64,000 bases of DNA from Paenibacillus humicus NBRC 102415 (GCF_004000905.1 NZ_BIMD01000021.1:19514-83513), one strand, 5' to 3'; shown: positions 53,071-62,486, numbered from the stretch's first letter. The notes: a model not told the origin generated them from the sequence alone. Made by a program: numbers and translations.

Positions 53071-54216
53071 ATGACGGAACAAAGGAAAGATACAGACACA
53101 GAAAAGAAAAAGACGGACGAGGCTTGGCTGCGGATGCAGGCCGCACTGGCGGGAGAGCAGCCTCATGCCGCATGGGACAAATGGGATCGCGAAGGCGGAA
53201 TGGCGGCAGCGGGGGTTGCCGGTACGGTTCAGGACGCCCCGGCAGCCGGAAGCGGCAGGGTCGGGACCGCGACGGCTGGCGATGTCGGCGCTGAGGACCG
53301 CGTCAAGACGGCAGCTTCGGCGAACGTCAAGCCGCGCCGCCGCATGAACAGCCGCGCCCGCCGCTGGACGACGATCGCGGCAGCCGCGCTGATCGTGGTG
53401 ACGGCGGCGGCGACGCCGGCCGGCAACAAGGCGCTGGCGTCCATTCTCGGCCAGTTCCGCATGGAGCAGGTCGTCAGCGTGGATGAGAACGAGCTTCAGC
53501 GGATGTTCGATTCCTTTTCGGACGGCCAGGTCCGCGAAGCGATCAACCGGTTCGGGACGTTTACGTCGGAGTCGGGACGGTACAAGGACAATCTGAGCCG
53601 CGAGCAGGCTGCGGCCGAGCTGGGCTTCTCCATGCTCCCCGAGAGCTTGACGGGCAAGCAGGAGGCGTTCTTCATATCCGGAGGACAGACGGTGACGCTC
53701 AAGATGAACGTGGACGAAATCAACAAAGCGATGAAGCAGCTGGGAGCTTCCAAGCTGATGCCGGCATCCGTAGACGGCAAGGAAGTGAAGCTCGAGACGA
53801 GCAAGACCGTTTCCTACGATTTGGCCAACGGGGAAAAAGGAGAATACGCTTCGATTTCGCAGCAGCTCGTGCCGACCGTCGAGGTTGAGCCCGGCGTAGG
53901 CCTGGAGGATGCAAGGGATGCGGTGCTGCAGTTCCCGCTGCTGCCGCAATCGCTGCGGGCCGGGCTTCTGCAGAGCGAGTTTCTCTCCACGGGAAATCTC
54001 GTCATGCCGGTCATCACGGACGGGAAGTCGGAGAACATCAAGGTTCACGGCATCTCCGTCATCCTGAGCAAGTACAATTACAATGAAAACGGCAAGGATC
54101 GTTATTCGGCTACATGGGTCAAGGACGGCCAGCTGTTCACGCTGGACGGAGGCAGCCTGTTCGCCGGCAAGCTGGACGCGTTCAAGGCCAAGCTGCAGGA
54201 GCTGATCTCCGCGTGA
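53071..54216 (+). CDS. Anti-sigma factor-like membrane protein
   Basis: The 381-residue protein has a cytoplasmic N-terminal region of about 95 residues (DEAWLRMQAALAGEQPHAAW; Ala/Gly-rich linker), one transmembrane helix (WTTIAAAALIVVTAAATPAG) and an extracellular domain of about 260 residues. The order sigma gene then single-span protein is typical of ECF/anti-sigma pairs. AAGGAGG lies 11 bases before the ATG. Its stop overlaps the GTG of the ABC ATPase. The sigma-binding segment is not a recognisable zinc-ZAS motif. Confidence 0.75.
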   Translation: MTEQRKDTDTEKKKTDEAWLRMQAALAGEQPHAAWDKWDREGGMAAAGVAGTVQDAPAAGSGRVGTATAGDVGAEDRVKTAASANVKPRRRMNSRARRWTTIAAAALIVVTAAATPAGNKALASILGQFRMEQVVSVDENELQRMFDSFSDGQVREAINRFGTFTSESGRYKDNLSREQAAAELGFSMLPESLTGKQEAFFISGGQTVTLKMNVDEINKAMKQLGASKLMPASVDGKEVKLETSKTVSYDLANGEKGEYASISQQLVPTVEVEPGVGLEDARDAVLQFPLLPQSLRAGLLQSEFLSTGNLVMPVITDGKSENIKVHGISVILSKYNYNENGKDRYSATWVKDGQLFTLDGGSLFAGKLDAFKAKLQELISA

Positions 54217-55157
54217 TCGCCATCCAGACCGAAGGGCTGACGAAGCGGTTCGACAACGGCCGCGGCTGCAGCGATGTCTCGATTACCGTAAGGGAAGGGG
54301 AAGCCTTCGGCTTCCTCGGTCCCAACGGCGCGGGCAAAAGCACCTGCGTCAAAATGCTGGTCGGCCTGATCTTCCCTACGGAAGGTCGGGCTTCCCTGTT
54401 TGGCGAGCCGATCGGGAGCCTCTCGGCCCGAAGGCTCCTTGGTTACTTGCCAGAGCTGTACCGGTATCAGGAGTGGCTGACCGGCGAAGAAGTCGTTCGC
54501 CTGCATGCGCAGATGTGCCGCCTTCCAAGGGCGGAGGCGGATCGCAGGGTGCCGCAGCTGCTGGAGCGGGTCGGCATCGGCCTGCGCTCGAGGGACCGGG
54601 TGAAGAATTACTCCAAAGGCATGCAGCAGAGGCTGGGCCTCGCCTGCGCGCTGGTCGGCGATCCCCGCATCCTGTTCCTGGACGAGCCTTCTTCGGCGAT
54701 GGACCCCATCGGGCGAAGCGAGGTGAGGGAGCTGCTCCATGAGCTGAAAGCCCAGGGCAAGACGATCTTCCTCAACTCTCATCTCATGGAGGATGTGGAG
54801 TCGCTCTGCGATCGCGTCGCCCTGCTCAACAACGGCCGCATACTCCAGCAGGGGACGGTCGAGGAAGTGCTGCAGCAGCGTCCTGTCTGGCGGCTTCGCG
54901 TCGGCGGCTTTGCTCCCGCGCTGCTGGATTGGCTGCGCGGGGAAACGGGGCTGGCTTTCCGGCTGGCCGCCTCGGAGCCGGATGGCTCCGCCGTGCTGGA
55001 GGCCGAGCTGGAGAACGAGGAGCAGGCCGGCTGGCTGCATGCGCTGATTCTGGATCAAGGCATGACGCTCTATGAGTCGACGCGCGCCAAAACGAGGCTT
55101 GAGGAATGGTTCGTCACCGAGCTCTCCGGCAAGAGCCACAGGGGGGAGAAAGCATGA
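54213..55157 (+). CDS. ABC transporter ATP-binding protein
   Basis: The 314-residue ATPase has Walker A (GPNGAGKST), signature (YSKGMQQRL), Walker B (ILFLDEP) and the H-loop (NSHLMEDVESL), plus a C-terminal extension typical of CcmA/NatA-type exporters. It starts at a GTG overlapping the anti-sigma stop (GTGA), with AGGAG upstream. It pairs with the permease gene that overlaps its stop. Confidence 0.92.
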   Translation: MIAIQTEGLTKRFDNGRGCSDVSITVREGEAFGFLGPNGAGKSTCVKMLVGLIFPTEGRASLFGEPIGSLSARRLLGYLPELYRYQEWLTGEEVVRLHAQMCRLPRAEADRRVPQLLERVGIGLRSRDRVKNYSKGMQQRLGLACALVGDPRILFLDEPSSAMDPIGRSEVRELLHELKAQGKTIFLNSHLMEDVESLCDRVALLNNGRILQQGTVEEVLQQRPVWRLRVGGFAPALLDWLRGETGLAFRLAASEPDGSAVLEAELENEEQAGWLHALILDQGMTLYESTRAKTRLEEWFVTELSGKSHRGEKA

Positions 55158-56044
55158 CCATCATTCTTCGCATGACCTGGAAGGAGCTGCTGCGCAAGCG
55201 CGTCCTGCTGCTGACGCTTTTCATGACCGTGCTGTTCCTGATCGCATACTGGTTCATCGCTTCGGCCATCGGCGGTGAAGTCCACAGGTATGGGCTGTCT
55301 CCCGACGATCCGCAGCTTCTGGTCGAAAGGTACAGCCGCGGCATGTTCATCATCAGCCTAGGCTTCTTCTTCGGCGCGTTCGTCGTTGCTTTTCTCTCCA
55401 TTTTCAGTTCCTCTTCCGTCATCTCAGGCGAGGCGGAGCTGGGAGTCATGCAGGCGCTGATGCCGCGGCCTCTGCCCAGGTGGCAATGGTATGCGGGACG
55501 CTGGCTCGGCTACGTCAGCTTTGGCATGGGCTACGCTCTGGTGCTGTATGCGGCTATACTGGGCGTTGCCGGCATGCATGCCGGCGTACCGAGGGACATG
55601 GGAACCCTGTTCATCGCCTATCTGCTTTTCGCTTCCGTTGTTCCGCTGCTGGTATCGGTGTCGATGCTCGGCTCCGGTTTTCTGTCTGCCATCGGCAACG
55701 GCGTCTTCATGACGATGCTGTACGGCGGAGGCTGGCTGGGCGGCATGATCGACAAGCTGGCCGCTCAGTTCGCCTCGCTTCAGGAGACGGTAGGCGGCTC
55801 GCTGGCCACCATCTCGGGTTTGCTGTCGCTCGCGATGCCGGCTGACGGCCTGCAGCGCACGATGATGGACAGGCTGTTCAATATGGATGCGCTGAGGCAG
55901 TTCACGGGCATCCAGGTAGACAGCCTCATGTCGATGTTGGGAGTCGGCTCGGCCCCCTCTCCAGCCTTCCTTTGGTATGCCTTGGCCTATACGATCGTTG
56001 CTTTTGTGCTCGGCATTTGGCGCTTCCAGCGCAAGGATTTGTAG
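55154..56044 (+). CDS. ABC-2 type transporter permease
   Basis: The 296-residue protein has six transmembrane helices of the ABC-2/NosY kind, with a cytoplasmic start (MTIILRMTWKELLRKRVLLL) and the family stretch VISGEAELGVMQALMPRPLP. The ATG overlaps the ATPase stop (ATGA). With the ATPase it forms an exporter under control of the upstream ECF sigma factor; the substrate is unknown. Confidence 0.9.
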   Translation: MTIILRMTWKELLRKRVLLLTLFMTVLFLIAYWFIASAIGGEVHRYGLSPDDPQLLVERYSRGMFIISLGFFFGAFVVAFLSIFSSSSVISGEAELGVMQALMPRPLPRWQWYAGRWLGYVSFGMGYALVLYAAILGVAGMHAGVPRDMGTLFIAYLLFASVVPLLVSVSMLGSGFLSAIGNGVFMTMLYGGGWLGGMIDKLAAQFASLQETVGGSLATISGLLSLAMPADGLQRTMMDRLFNMDALRQFTGIQVDSLMSMLGVGSAPSPAFLWYALAYTIVAFVLGIWRFQRKDL

Positions 56045-56088
56045 AGGCGGTGCGGAGAATCGATTCATTTGGAATTGCAAACGGAAGG

Positions 56089-56287
56089 AATGGACGAGCC
56101 AAGCGACCTGCCGGAAGGATTGGACAATCCTAGCGAGCCATTGGAAGAACTTGACAATCCTAGCGAGCCATCGGAAGCACTGGACAAGCCAAGCAATTCA
56201 TCGGAAAAAAATGGACAAGCCAAGCAATTCATCGGAAAAAATGGACAAGCCAAGCAATTCATCGGAAAAAATGGACAAGCCAAGCGG
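56089..56287. repeat. 30-bp tandem repeat array (about 6-7 units)
   Basis: Units resemble AATTCATCGGAAAAAATGGA plus CAAGCCAAGC; the three right-hand units are near identical, earlier ones diverge. In one frame the left half encodes LDNPSEPLEE-like decapeptides, but an extra A in one unit breaks the frame and no ribosome binding site is seen. Confidence 0.85.
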
Positions 56288-56664
56288 AGGGATACTTGGC
56301 TTCTTTCCTGTTTCGCTTCAGCTGGCCTCAGCTCCATATCCTCCTCCGCTCCCATCTTTGCCACAAAAAGGCGCAATTTCGTTTCAATGCTTTCCCGGCT
56401 GGGGTAATAGGAAAAAACCTGTCGAAAAGAGTTGAACGGCTTCAAACAACACCATGAGAACCGCTCAGGCGTTAGGCCGTTTAGGATGCCGATTCCGGGA
56501 TCCGAATGGAACGGGATTGGACTGAATTGGAAGAAGCCTTTTTCCGACCCGAAGCAACCCTGTCCCTTGCAGATACGTTACTACTGTATAGGCTGGGAGG
56601 ACGAGCAAGTGTCCGGACCAGCGCCGCCAAGCCGGAAACCATTCTGGGTAAGGGAGGAAGCGCC

Positions 56665-57210
56665 GTGAGAGATCAATCGAGATGGATGGGAGTCGGGCTG
56701 ATTGCGGTCGGCCTGCTGGTCGCCTTGGGCTGCTGGCACTTCAACCACGGAGGCAGCCGCGCGGATGCGGCAGCGGGCTCCGCCATCTCTGTCTCCGCTA
56801 CCCAGGATGACTCTCTTCTACAGAAGCTGGGCATCAAGCTCGAGAATCCCGGCGTCGAGAACAAGGCGCCTCTGAATCTCGTCCCCCAAGGCCGCGCCGT
56901 GCAGAATGCCAAATGGGCCTATCCGAAGGTGGCCAAGACGGCATCCTCCATCTCCTGCGTCTATCGTCTGATCAGCAAGCCGGATTTCAGCTCCTTCTCT
57001 CCCGAGGCCTTGGCGGCCAATCCTGTCCTTCGCGAAACCCGCAAGCTCATGCGCACTCCCGTTTACGTCGTGAGCTTTGTAAGCGGTGCGGCAAGCGGCG
57101 GCTCCGGCATCGATCCGGCAGCTTCCGGGAATTCAGGTGCTGGCGGCCTGGAGACGAATGTTGTCGTGGACGCGATGACGGGAGTTACTCTGCTGTCGTT
57201 CAGTTATTGA
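56665..57210 (+). CDS. Hypothetical membrane-anchored protein (181 aa)
   Basis: After a short basic start the protein has one hydrophobic helix (WMGVGLIAVGLLVALGCWHF) and an extracellular part of about 150 residues ending VVVDAMTGVTLLSFSY. The GTG at 56665 is chosen because GGGAGG lies 7-9 bases upstream; an in-frame ATG at 56506 would add 53 residues with no membrane feature and only a weak site. The C-terminal strand pattern recalls small PepSY-like domains, but I cannot assign a family. Confidence 0.6.
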   Translation: MRDQSRWMGVGLIAVGLLVALGCWHFNHGGSRADAAAGSAISVSATQDDSLLQKLGIKLENPGVENKAPLNLVPQGRAVQNAKWAYPKVAKTASSISCVYRLISKPDFSSFSPEALAANPVLRETRKLMRTPVYVVSFVSGAASGGSGIDPAASGNSGAGGLETNVVVDAMTGVTLLSFSY

Positions 57211-57265
57211 AATGGCATGGTTGTTCGAGATAAGCAGCACGGCATGAGGCGTCTTTTTGATGCTG

Positions 57266-57447
57266 GCGGACATACGATCCGCTATTTCGCTAAAATCATG
57301 TTATTTGGGAAATGATCGGACATTGGTTCCGCTATTTACGTACTGCTATCGGCATGGCGATGAACATTGCAGCCATAACGGAACGTATGTCCGATAGCAG
57401 GGCGATAGGAATTCTTTTGCGTTAAATAACGGAACGTATGTCCGATA
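57266..57447. repeat. Mirrored four-copy palindromic element (locus B)
   Basis: Two forward copies (57267-57287, 57316-57337) and two inverted copies (57375-57396, 57424-57447) of the CGGACATACGATCCGCTATTT family, each pair spaced about 50 bp. This is the same layout as locus A at 9883-10061. Confidence 0.85.
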
Positions 57448-57547
57448 GAGAACGGCATTGGGAACATTCGGTTCACGCGTTCTAAAACCAGATCCGAAAA
57501 CAGCGCAATGAGGTATGGCTTCATGAAGCTCTTCATATCGCAGCATA

Positions 57548-57582
57548 CAAAAATGCCCGGCGGAACCGTATCCGCCGGGCAT
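57548..57582 (-). terminator. Terminator of the second ltaS-type gene
   Basis: ATGCCCGGCGGA (57553-57564) pairs perfectly with TCCGCCGGGCAT (57571-57582); on the minus strand TTTTTG follows. Confidence 0.92.
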
Positions 57583-57589
57583 TCGCATT

Positions 57590-59770
57590 TTACTTGGACT
57601 TGCGGGATTCCGCGCCTGCATCTTCCGGCTCGGGATCGTTGCCGTTGGAAGGCAGCGAGCGCACATAGCTGTCCGACATGCGCAGCAGCTGCAGCGCGCG
57701 GTCGAATTCGTCGCGCGTAGCGCCGTCGCTGCCTGGCTTGGCGCCTGTTCCGGCAGCGTTGCCGAGACCGGCCGCGCCGCCGGTGCCGGAAGGCTCGCCC
57801 GGCTTGCCTGGCTGTGGGCTGGCTTCGCCTGCTTTGCCGCCGCCCAAGCTTGCTGCGCCTTTATCGCCGCCGGCATTCCCCGCCGAGCCGCTTGTAGAAT
57901 TCAAGCCGCCGCCGGCATTTCCCGCCGAGCCGCCTGCAGAACTCAAGCCGCCTCCGTCGCTCCCAGCCGGGCCATTCAGCCGTGCCGCATTGGCGGAAGC
58001 TTCCGCCGCGGTCGGCAGCATGATCCGGCTGCCGTCGCCGAAGCCGGTGCCGGGCACGAAGATTTCGCTATCGTCGATGAAGGAGCCCGACGGGAGGTAG
58101 TACCTTTCCGGCAGCAGGTTGCTATGCTGGTTGAACAGATCCTGCCCGAAGTGGAGATGGTTTTCCATCGGCAGGCCGACGAGATTCGCGATTGTCGGGA
58201 AGATGTCGCTTTGGCCGCCTACCTGAGTCTGAACGGAAGCCTGAAGAAGGCCTGGAGCCGTTACGATGAGCGGAATATTCATCATCTGGGAGGAATCGTA
58301 CTTGCGTCCGTCGAGCTTCTCCAGCAGATCGAGGTCGCCGTCGGACAGGGAGTAGATCGGCAATCCCATATGGTCGCCATAGATGGCTATGACGCTGTTG
58401 TCCCACAAGCCGGCATCCTTCAGCTCCTGGAACAGGTGTCCGAGGGCATAGTCGGTATAGTTCTGGGCGCGGATGTAATCCCCGACGAAGGAGTCTTTGT
58501 ACGTGTCTGACAGCTTCAGCTTCACTTTGCGGTCCGGGATGTTGTACGGATGATGCGAGGACATGGAGATGAGCATCGCGTAGAATTTCTTGCCCTCGTC
58601 GCGCTGCTTGGCCAGTTCCTGCACCGTCTTGGCATACAGCACTTCATCCGAAGCGCCGAACGCGACCTTGTCCTCGCCGCCGAAAAACTCCGTGTCGTAG
58701 TAACGGCTGAAGCCGAGCGCCTTGTACAGCTCCTTGCGGTTCCAGAACGCGACATCGTTCGTATGGAACGTGAGCGCTTCATACCCTTCCGCCCGGAACG
58801 CCTTCGGCATCGAGGGGAGGGATTTGTCCGCATAGGCTTGAGTCGCCGGCACGCGCAGCGGCACGTAGAAGGAGGTGTTGGTCAGGAATTCCGCATCGGA
58901 GGTGTTCCCCGAACCGGCCTGCTGATAGAAGCGGGGGAAATACGCGCTCTCTTGAATAAGCTTGTTGAGGTTCGGCGTAATTTCCTTGCCTTCCACGGTT
59001 TTATTGAGCAGGAAGTTCTGGAACGCTTCGAGCTGAATGACGATGACATTGCGGCCTTTGGCGGCGCCCGCATAGAGCGGCTGCTGCGGAGCCGCCACCC
59101 CCTTGAGCTTGTTCACGGCCTCCTGCGTGACGGTCGAGGCGGGAACGAGCTTCTCGTTCCCCGCCGTCGCCATCAGGAACACCTCGTAATTGAGGATGCC
59201 CATGCGCTCGTTCTGCACCAGCTCGTTGGAGATGCCGCGATTCGGCCAGACGATGGCCATGCAGATGCCTAGCATCAGGATGAATCCCGAGGCCGGAATC
59301 CAGGCCGGCATCAGCCTGCGGTTGGCCAAGCCGCGCCAGGCGCGGCGGAATCTGCCGCTGAAGCCGAGCAGCAGCCAGGCGGCGACGATATCGACATAGA
59401 TGAGCAGGAAGTAGGGATGAAGCAGCTGGAAGACGCTTCCTTTCACCTCTGTGACCTGCCCGATCTGCATGAGCGCGTGATAAGTGACGATGATGCCGAA
59501 ATATTTGTAATACATAATGACGGCGAAATAGACGGTCGTCAGCAGCAGGTTGACGATGAGATACGTCATCAGCTTGCGCTTCCTGGCGAGCAGCTCGATC
59601 AGGAAATAAGCGGCCCACACCGACGGCAGGCTCGTCAGCAGAGGAAGCCATACATGCTCGCCGCCGTAGATAACGAAAGCGGCCAAATAAATTTTGAACA
59701 CAAGAGAGAGCGTAAAGATGACGAAAGGACTGAGCCAGAACGCCTTCCGGCTCCAACGGTAGTTAGCCAC
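57590..59770 (-). CDS. Lipoteichoic acid synthase family protein with C-terminal low-complexity insert
   Basis: The 726-residue protein has five N-terminal transmembrane helices and an extracellular sulfatase-fold domain with VIQLEAFQNFL, GSGNTSDAEF (catalytic Thr) and IYGDHMGLPIYS. The GTG at 59770 is chosen because AAAGGAG lies 6 bases upstream and a promoter overlaps the longer reading. Near the C-terminus (about 594-688) an extra Gly/Ser/Ala/Pro-rich stretch, with two 14-residue GGGL(S/N)S-type repeats, separates the catalytic domain from a conserved tail (LQLLRMSDSYV) shared with the first LtaS. Confidence 0.9.
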   Translation of the reverse strand: MANYRWSRKAFWLSPFVIFTLSLVFKIYLAAFVIYGGEHVWLPLLTSLPSVWAAYFLIELLARKRKLMTYLIVNLLLTTVYFAVIMYYKYFGIIVTYHALMQIGQVTEVKGSVFQLLHPYFLLIYVDIVAAWLLLGFSGRFRRAWRGLANRRLMPAWIPASGFILMLGICMAIVWPNRGISNELVQNERMGILNYEVFLMATAGNEKLVPASTVTQEAVNKLKGVAAPQQPLYAGAAKGRNVIVIQLEAFQNFLLNKTVEGKEITPNLNKLIQESAYFPRFYQQAGSGNTSDAEFLTNTSFYVPLRVPATQAYADKSLPSMPKAFRAEGYEALTFHTNDVAFWNRKELYKALGFSRYYDTEFFGGEDKVAFGASDEVLYAKTVQELAKQRDEGKKFYAMLISMSSHHPYNIPDRKVKLKLSDTYKDSFVGDYIRAQNYTDYALGHLFQELKDAGLWDNSVIAIYGDHMGLPIYSLSDGDLDLLEKLDGRKYDSSQMMNIPLIVTAPGLLQASVQTQVGGQSDIFPTIANLVGLPMENHLHFGQDLFNQHSNLLPERYYLPSGSFIDDSEIFVPGTGFGDGSRIMLPTAAEASANAARLNGPAGSDGGGLSSAGGSAGNAGGGLNSTSGSAGNAGGDKGAASLGGGKAGEASPQPGKPGEPSGTGGAAGLGNAAGTGAKPGSDGATRDEFDRALQLLRMSDSYVRSLPSNGNDPEPEDAGAESRKSK

Positions 59771-59843
59771 GGGAATCTCCTTTGCGCGCCGCCGGGATGG
59801 ATGAGAAGGCAGCCGCGTCCGTAATGAAAAATAAGCTTTCTCC

Positions 59844-59872
59844 ATTGTAATTCCCCGGCTTGGCGATTACAA
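59844..59872 (-). promoter_or_regulatory. Promoter of the second ltaS-type gene
   Basis: On the minus strand TTGTAA and TACAAT are spaced by 17 bases. The -10 overlaps an in-frame ATG at 59845, ruling that codon out as the start. Confidence 0.7.
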
Positions 59873-60118
59873 ACCGGTCGATTGCGCCGCGGCCAGGGCT
59901 GAAATCTGCGGAATCCAGTTCACTGCGGTACTGAAATCTTGAGCAGGAGGCGCAGCGGCAAAGGGATTCCAAGATAAAATCATCTCCGGAGCAGGGGGTG
60001 AGCATCAACCTCCAGGCTTCCGGAGGTTCCCGGGTTTCCTCTACGGTCTGCCGGAGATCAGCCGCGCATCGAGCCGCGCCGCAACGTTCTATTCCTTCTC
60101 GACTGTTGAATGATGCCG
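59873..60118. other. Intergenic stretch with no convincing gene
   Basis: Apart from a small hairpin (CCTCC/GGAGG near 60010-60030), nothing recognisable is seen. It separates two minus-strand transcription units. Confidence 0.4.
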
Positions 60119-60146
60119 AAAAGGGCCTTCCGGTCGGAAGGCCCTT
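60119..60146 (-). terminator. Terminator of the SLH/DUF4430 gene
   Basis: AAGGGCCTTCC (60121-60131) pairs perfectly with GGAAGGCCCTT (60136-60146); on the minus strand TTTTC follows. Confidence 0.85.
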
Positions 60147-60176
60147 GGCTGCCGTTCGATGAAACGACGGGGAGTG

Positions 60177-62282
60177 CTAGTTGGCCGCTTTAGCGAGGCT
60201 CTCGTACGCGTTTAAGATCGCTACCGCCGCCATCTCGCGGGTTACGGTCGCTTTCGGATTGAAGTTGCCGTCCTTGTCGCCGACCATCAGCTCGGTGCCG
60301 TGAACGGCATTCACGGACGATGCCGCGTAAGCGGAGACGGACTTGATGTCCCTGATGTCGCCCGAAGGGGCTGCGGACAGGTCAATCTTCAAGGCGCGGG
60401 CGAAAATGACGGCCATATCCTGGCGGCTGATCGGCGCGTCCGGCTGGAACTTGCCGCCGCCGGTGCCGGTCAGGATGCCGCTGGCGGAAGCCGTGACCAC
60501 AGCCTGCTCGTACCAGCTGCCGGCCTTCACATCGGTGAAGGCTGCGCTCGCGGACGAAGCCGGCTCGAGGCCGAGCAGACGCACGATCAGCGAAGCGAAC
60601 TCGGCACGCGTCAGCTTCTGCTTCGGCGCGAATGCAGGAGCCGCACCGTTGCCGGAGATGCCGCTGATCAGACCGGAAGCATAGCCGTCATGGACGGAAT
60701 CGCGGGCCCATGCCGCGATTTCCTTCTCGTCGGAGAAGAGGGCGGAGGTCGAGCCGACGGTCAGCTTCTGGACATGCTTCAGCACGGAAGGAGCCTTGGC
60801 GTCGCTGTAGCCCGTCACCGTCAGGTCATAGCTGCCGGCCGGCATCGCCTGGAAGCGGGCCGTGCCGTATGCATCGGCAGTTGCCGTCACGGAGCCGGCT
60901 TTCACGCTCACTCCGGCAGCGGGGGTGACGGTATAGGCGTTGGCGGTGTAATCCCAGGTCTGCTGGCTTACCTGGACGGTGAAGGCTTCGTTGTCGCGCG
61001 GCTGGCGCGGGCTGACCGCTGCGGAGCTGATCAGCTGCGTGTTGTCTCCATAAAAGACGGCCAGTCGGTCGCCCTTCTGCAGAGCGAAGTCGCCCATGCC
61101 GACGGAAGGCGTAATCCAGGCACCGCCGCGCTGGACGGCGAACAGCCAGCCGTCGTAGCCGCCGAACTTGCCGCCTTCAATGCCGCCGATGGAAGCGACG
61201 TATTTGCCGAACTGCATCGATTTCACTTCCACGGCCAGCTTGGCGTCGGATGCGGCTTGCGTCAATGCATCCAGCGCATACACGGCGCGGGCAACGCCGC
61301 TTGCCAGAAGCGTGGCGTTCGGTCCTTCCACGCTCACGGTTACGCTTGGAGCGGGCTTGGCGTACAGCCTTCCGGCGCCGTTCTTGAATTTCTCGTAGGC
61401 GGTCAAAGCCTGGACGGACTGATAGGCGCCGTAAGCATTGGCGGCCAGCGGCAGGGAATGGGAGAAGCTGCCGTCCGCATTGCGGAAGGTGAACAGCTTG
61501 TCCAGCAGCCCTTTGCCGTTTTGGACGAAACGGCTGTCCGCGGGGTCGACGCCCGCGGAGGCGAGGCCGATGACGATCTGGGCGATGCTTTCGCTGCTGG
61601 ATTCGCCGTAGCTCGTGAATCCTCCGTCCTTATCCTGCTGTTTGGCCAGCCAGGAGACGATTCGCTCGCCGGCCTGCTTGGCTTCCGGCTTGTCCAGGTA
61701 AGGAGCAAGTGCGGTAAGGGCGGCGCCCGTCAGATCGGGATTGCCGGATTTTTCGCCGTCGAAAGCGAAGCTTCCGTCCTGCGCCTGATGCTTCAGCACT
61801 TCGGCCACAAGGGCTTCGCGCGTCCATTTCGCGGCGGCAGGCACTTCATAAGCGCCGTAATCCAGCGCAAGCAGAGCATAGATCGGACCGTTGACGCCTT
61901 GGCTCGTCATGCGGCTGCTGTTGGCGATCCGCTCGATCAGGTTGACGCCCTGGAAGGAGGAGGCGTCCTCGCCGATCGCAGTCACCGCGAGCGCCGTACG
62001 CTCCAGGTCCGTGACTTTGGTGAAGCCGGCGGCTTCCGTGCGCACCGTCTTGGCGAGTCCGGCCGCATAGGATGCCGGAAGCTCGAGGCCGGCTTGAGAG
62101 GCGGCGATGGCATCCCAATCCGACGAGATTCCGCTTTTGAGCAGCGTCTGGCCGGCTTGGCGCAGGGCGCTTGCGGTATCGGGAGCTGCGGATGCAGGCG
62201 CGGCGCCTGCGGGAAGAAGGGAGACGATAAGGGCGAGCATGAGCATCCAGGACAGCGAGGCTCGGGTAAGCATGCGTTTCAA
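60177..62282 (-). CDS. Secreted transcobalamin-like protein: alpha-alpha toroid, DUF4430, SLH anchor
   Basis: The 701-residue protein has a signal peptide (1-32, cleavage near ASA), an alpha-alpha toroid of prenyltransferase/terpene-cyclase type (about 35-300, repeats such as QDGSFAFDG, KDGGFTSYG, ADGSFSHS), a DUF4430-like domain (about 314-415, GGYDGWLFAVQRGGAWITPS and KGDRLAVFYGD), an Ig-like stretch (about 425-510) and three SLH motifs (516-701). Toroid plus DUF4430 is the layout of intrinsic factor/transcobalamin. A cobalamin riboswitch and terminator precede it, so it is probably a B12-repressed surface corrinoid-binding protein; ligand binding is inferred. TTG at 62282 has AGGAAGG about 10 bases upstream; an ATG at 62273 is the alternative. 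Confidence 0.85.
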   Translation of the reverse strand: MKRMLTRASLSWMLMLALIVSLLPAGAAPASAAPDTASALRQAGQTLLKSGISSDWDAIAASQAGLELPASYAAGLAKTVRTEAAGFTKVTDLERTALAVTAIGEDASSFQGVNLIERIANSSRMTSQGVNGPIYALLALDYGAYEVPAAAKWTREALVAEVLKHQAQDGSFAFDGEKSGNPDLTGAALTALAPYLDKPEAKQAGERIVSWLAKQQDKDGGFTSYGESSSESIAQIVIGLASAGVDPADSRFVQNGKGLLDKLFTFRNADGSFSHSLPLAANAYGAYQSVQALTAYEKFKNGAGRLYAKPAPSVTVSVEGPNATLLASGVARAVYALDALTQAASDAKLAVEVKSMQFGKYVASIGGIEGGKFGGYDGWLFAVQRGGAWITPSVGMGDFALQKGDRLAVFYGDNTQLISSAAVSPRQPRDNEAFTVQVSQQTWDYTANAYTVTPAAGVSVKAGSVTATADAYGTARFQAMPAGSYDLTVTGYSDAKAPSVLKHVQKLTVGSTSALFSDEKEIAAWARDSVHDGYASGLISGISGNGAAPAFAPKQKLTRAEFASLIVRLLGLEPASSASAAFTDVKAGSWYEQAVVTASASGILTGTGGGKFQPDAPISRQDMAVIFARALKIDLSAAPSGDIRDIKSVSAYAASSVNAVHGTELMVGDKDGNFNPKATVTREMAAVAILNAYESLAKAAN

Positions 62283-62460
62283 AACGGATCGACCTTCCTT
62301 CGGAAATAGTAGTAGCCGCTGCGGGGGGCTCCGGCACATCGCGGCTTCCCATGTGCCGGAACAGGCGAATCTCGTCCGCTTCGCTTGAGGGGGACAATGG
62401 AGCCGATAAAATTCAGGCTGGACAGGAAAAGAGCCCCATACGCCAAGGCTTGAAGGAAAA

Positions 62461-62486
62461 AGAAAAAAGCCGCCTCGAGGGCGGCG
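62461..62486 (-). terminator. Riboswitch-controlled terminator in the cobalamin leader
   Basis: On the minus strand GCCGCC and GGCGGC (62469-62485) form a compact stem followed by TTTTTTCT. It lies about 100 bases beyond the aptamer. CTGCGG/CCGCAG elements at 62504-62540 between the two could form an alternative hairpin. Confidence 0.8.

Noticed and set aside
56432..56668. 78-codon ORF ending in a GTGA overlap with the following gene
   Set aside because: The TTG start has no ribosome binding site, the product resembles nothing, and the overlap can arise by chance.
59771..59845. Longer start (ATG at 59845) for the second LtaS
   Set aside because: That ATG lies inside the -10 box of the likely promoter; the GTG at 59770 has an ideal ribosome binding site.
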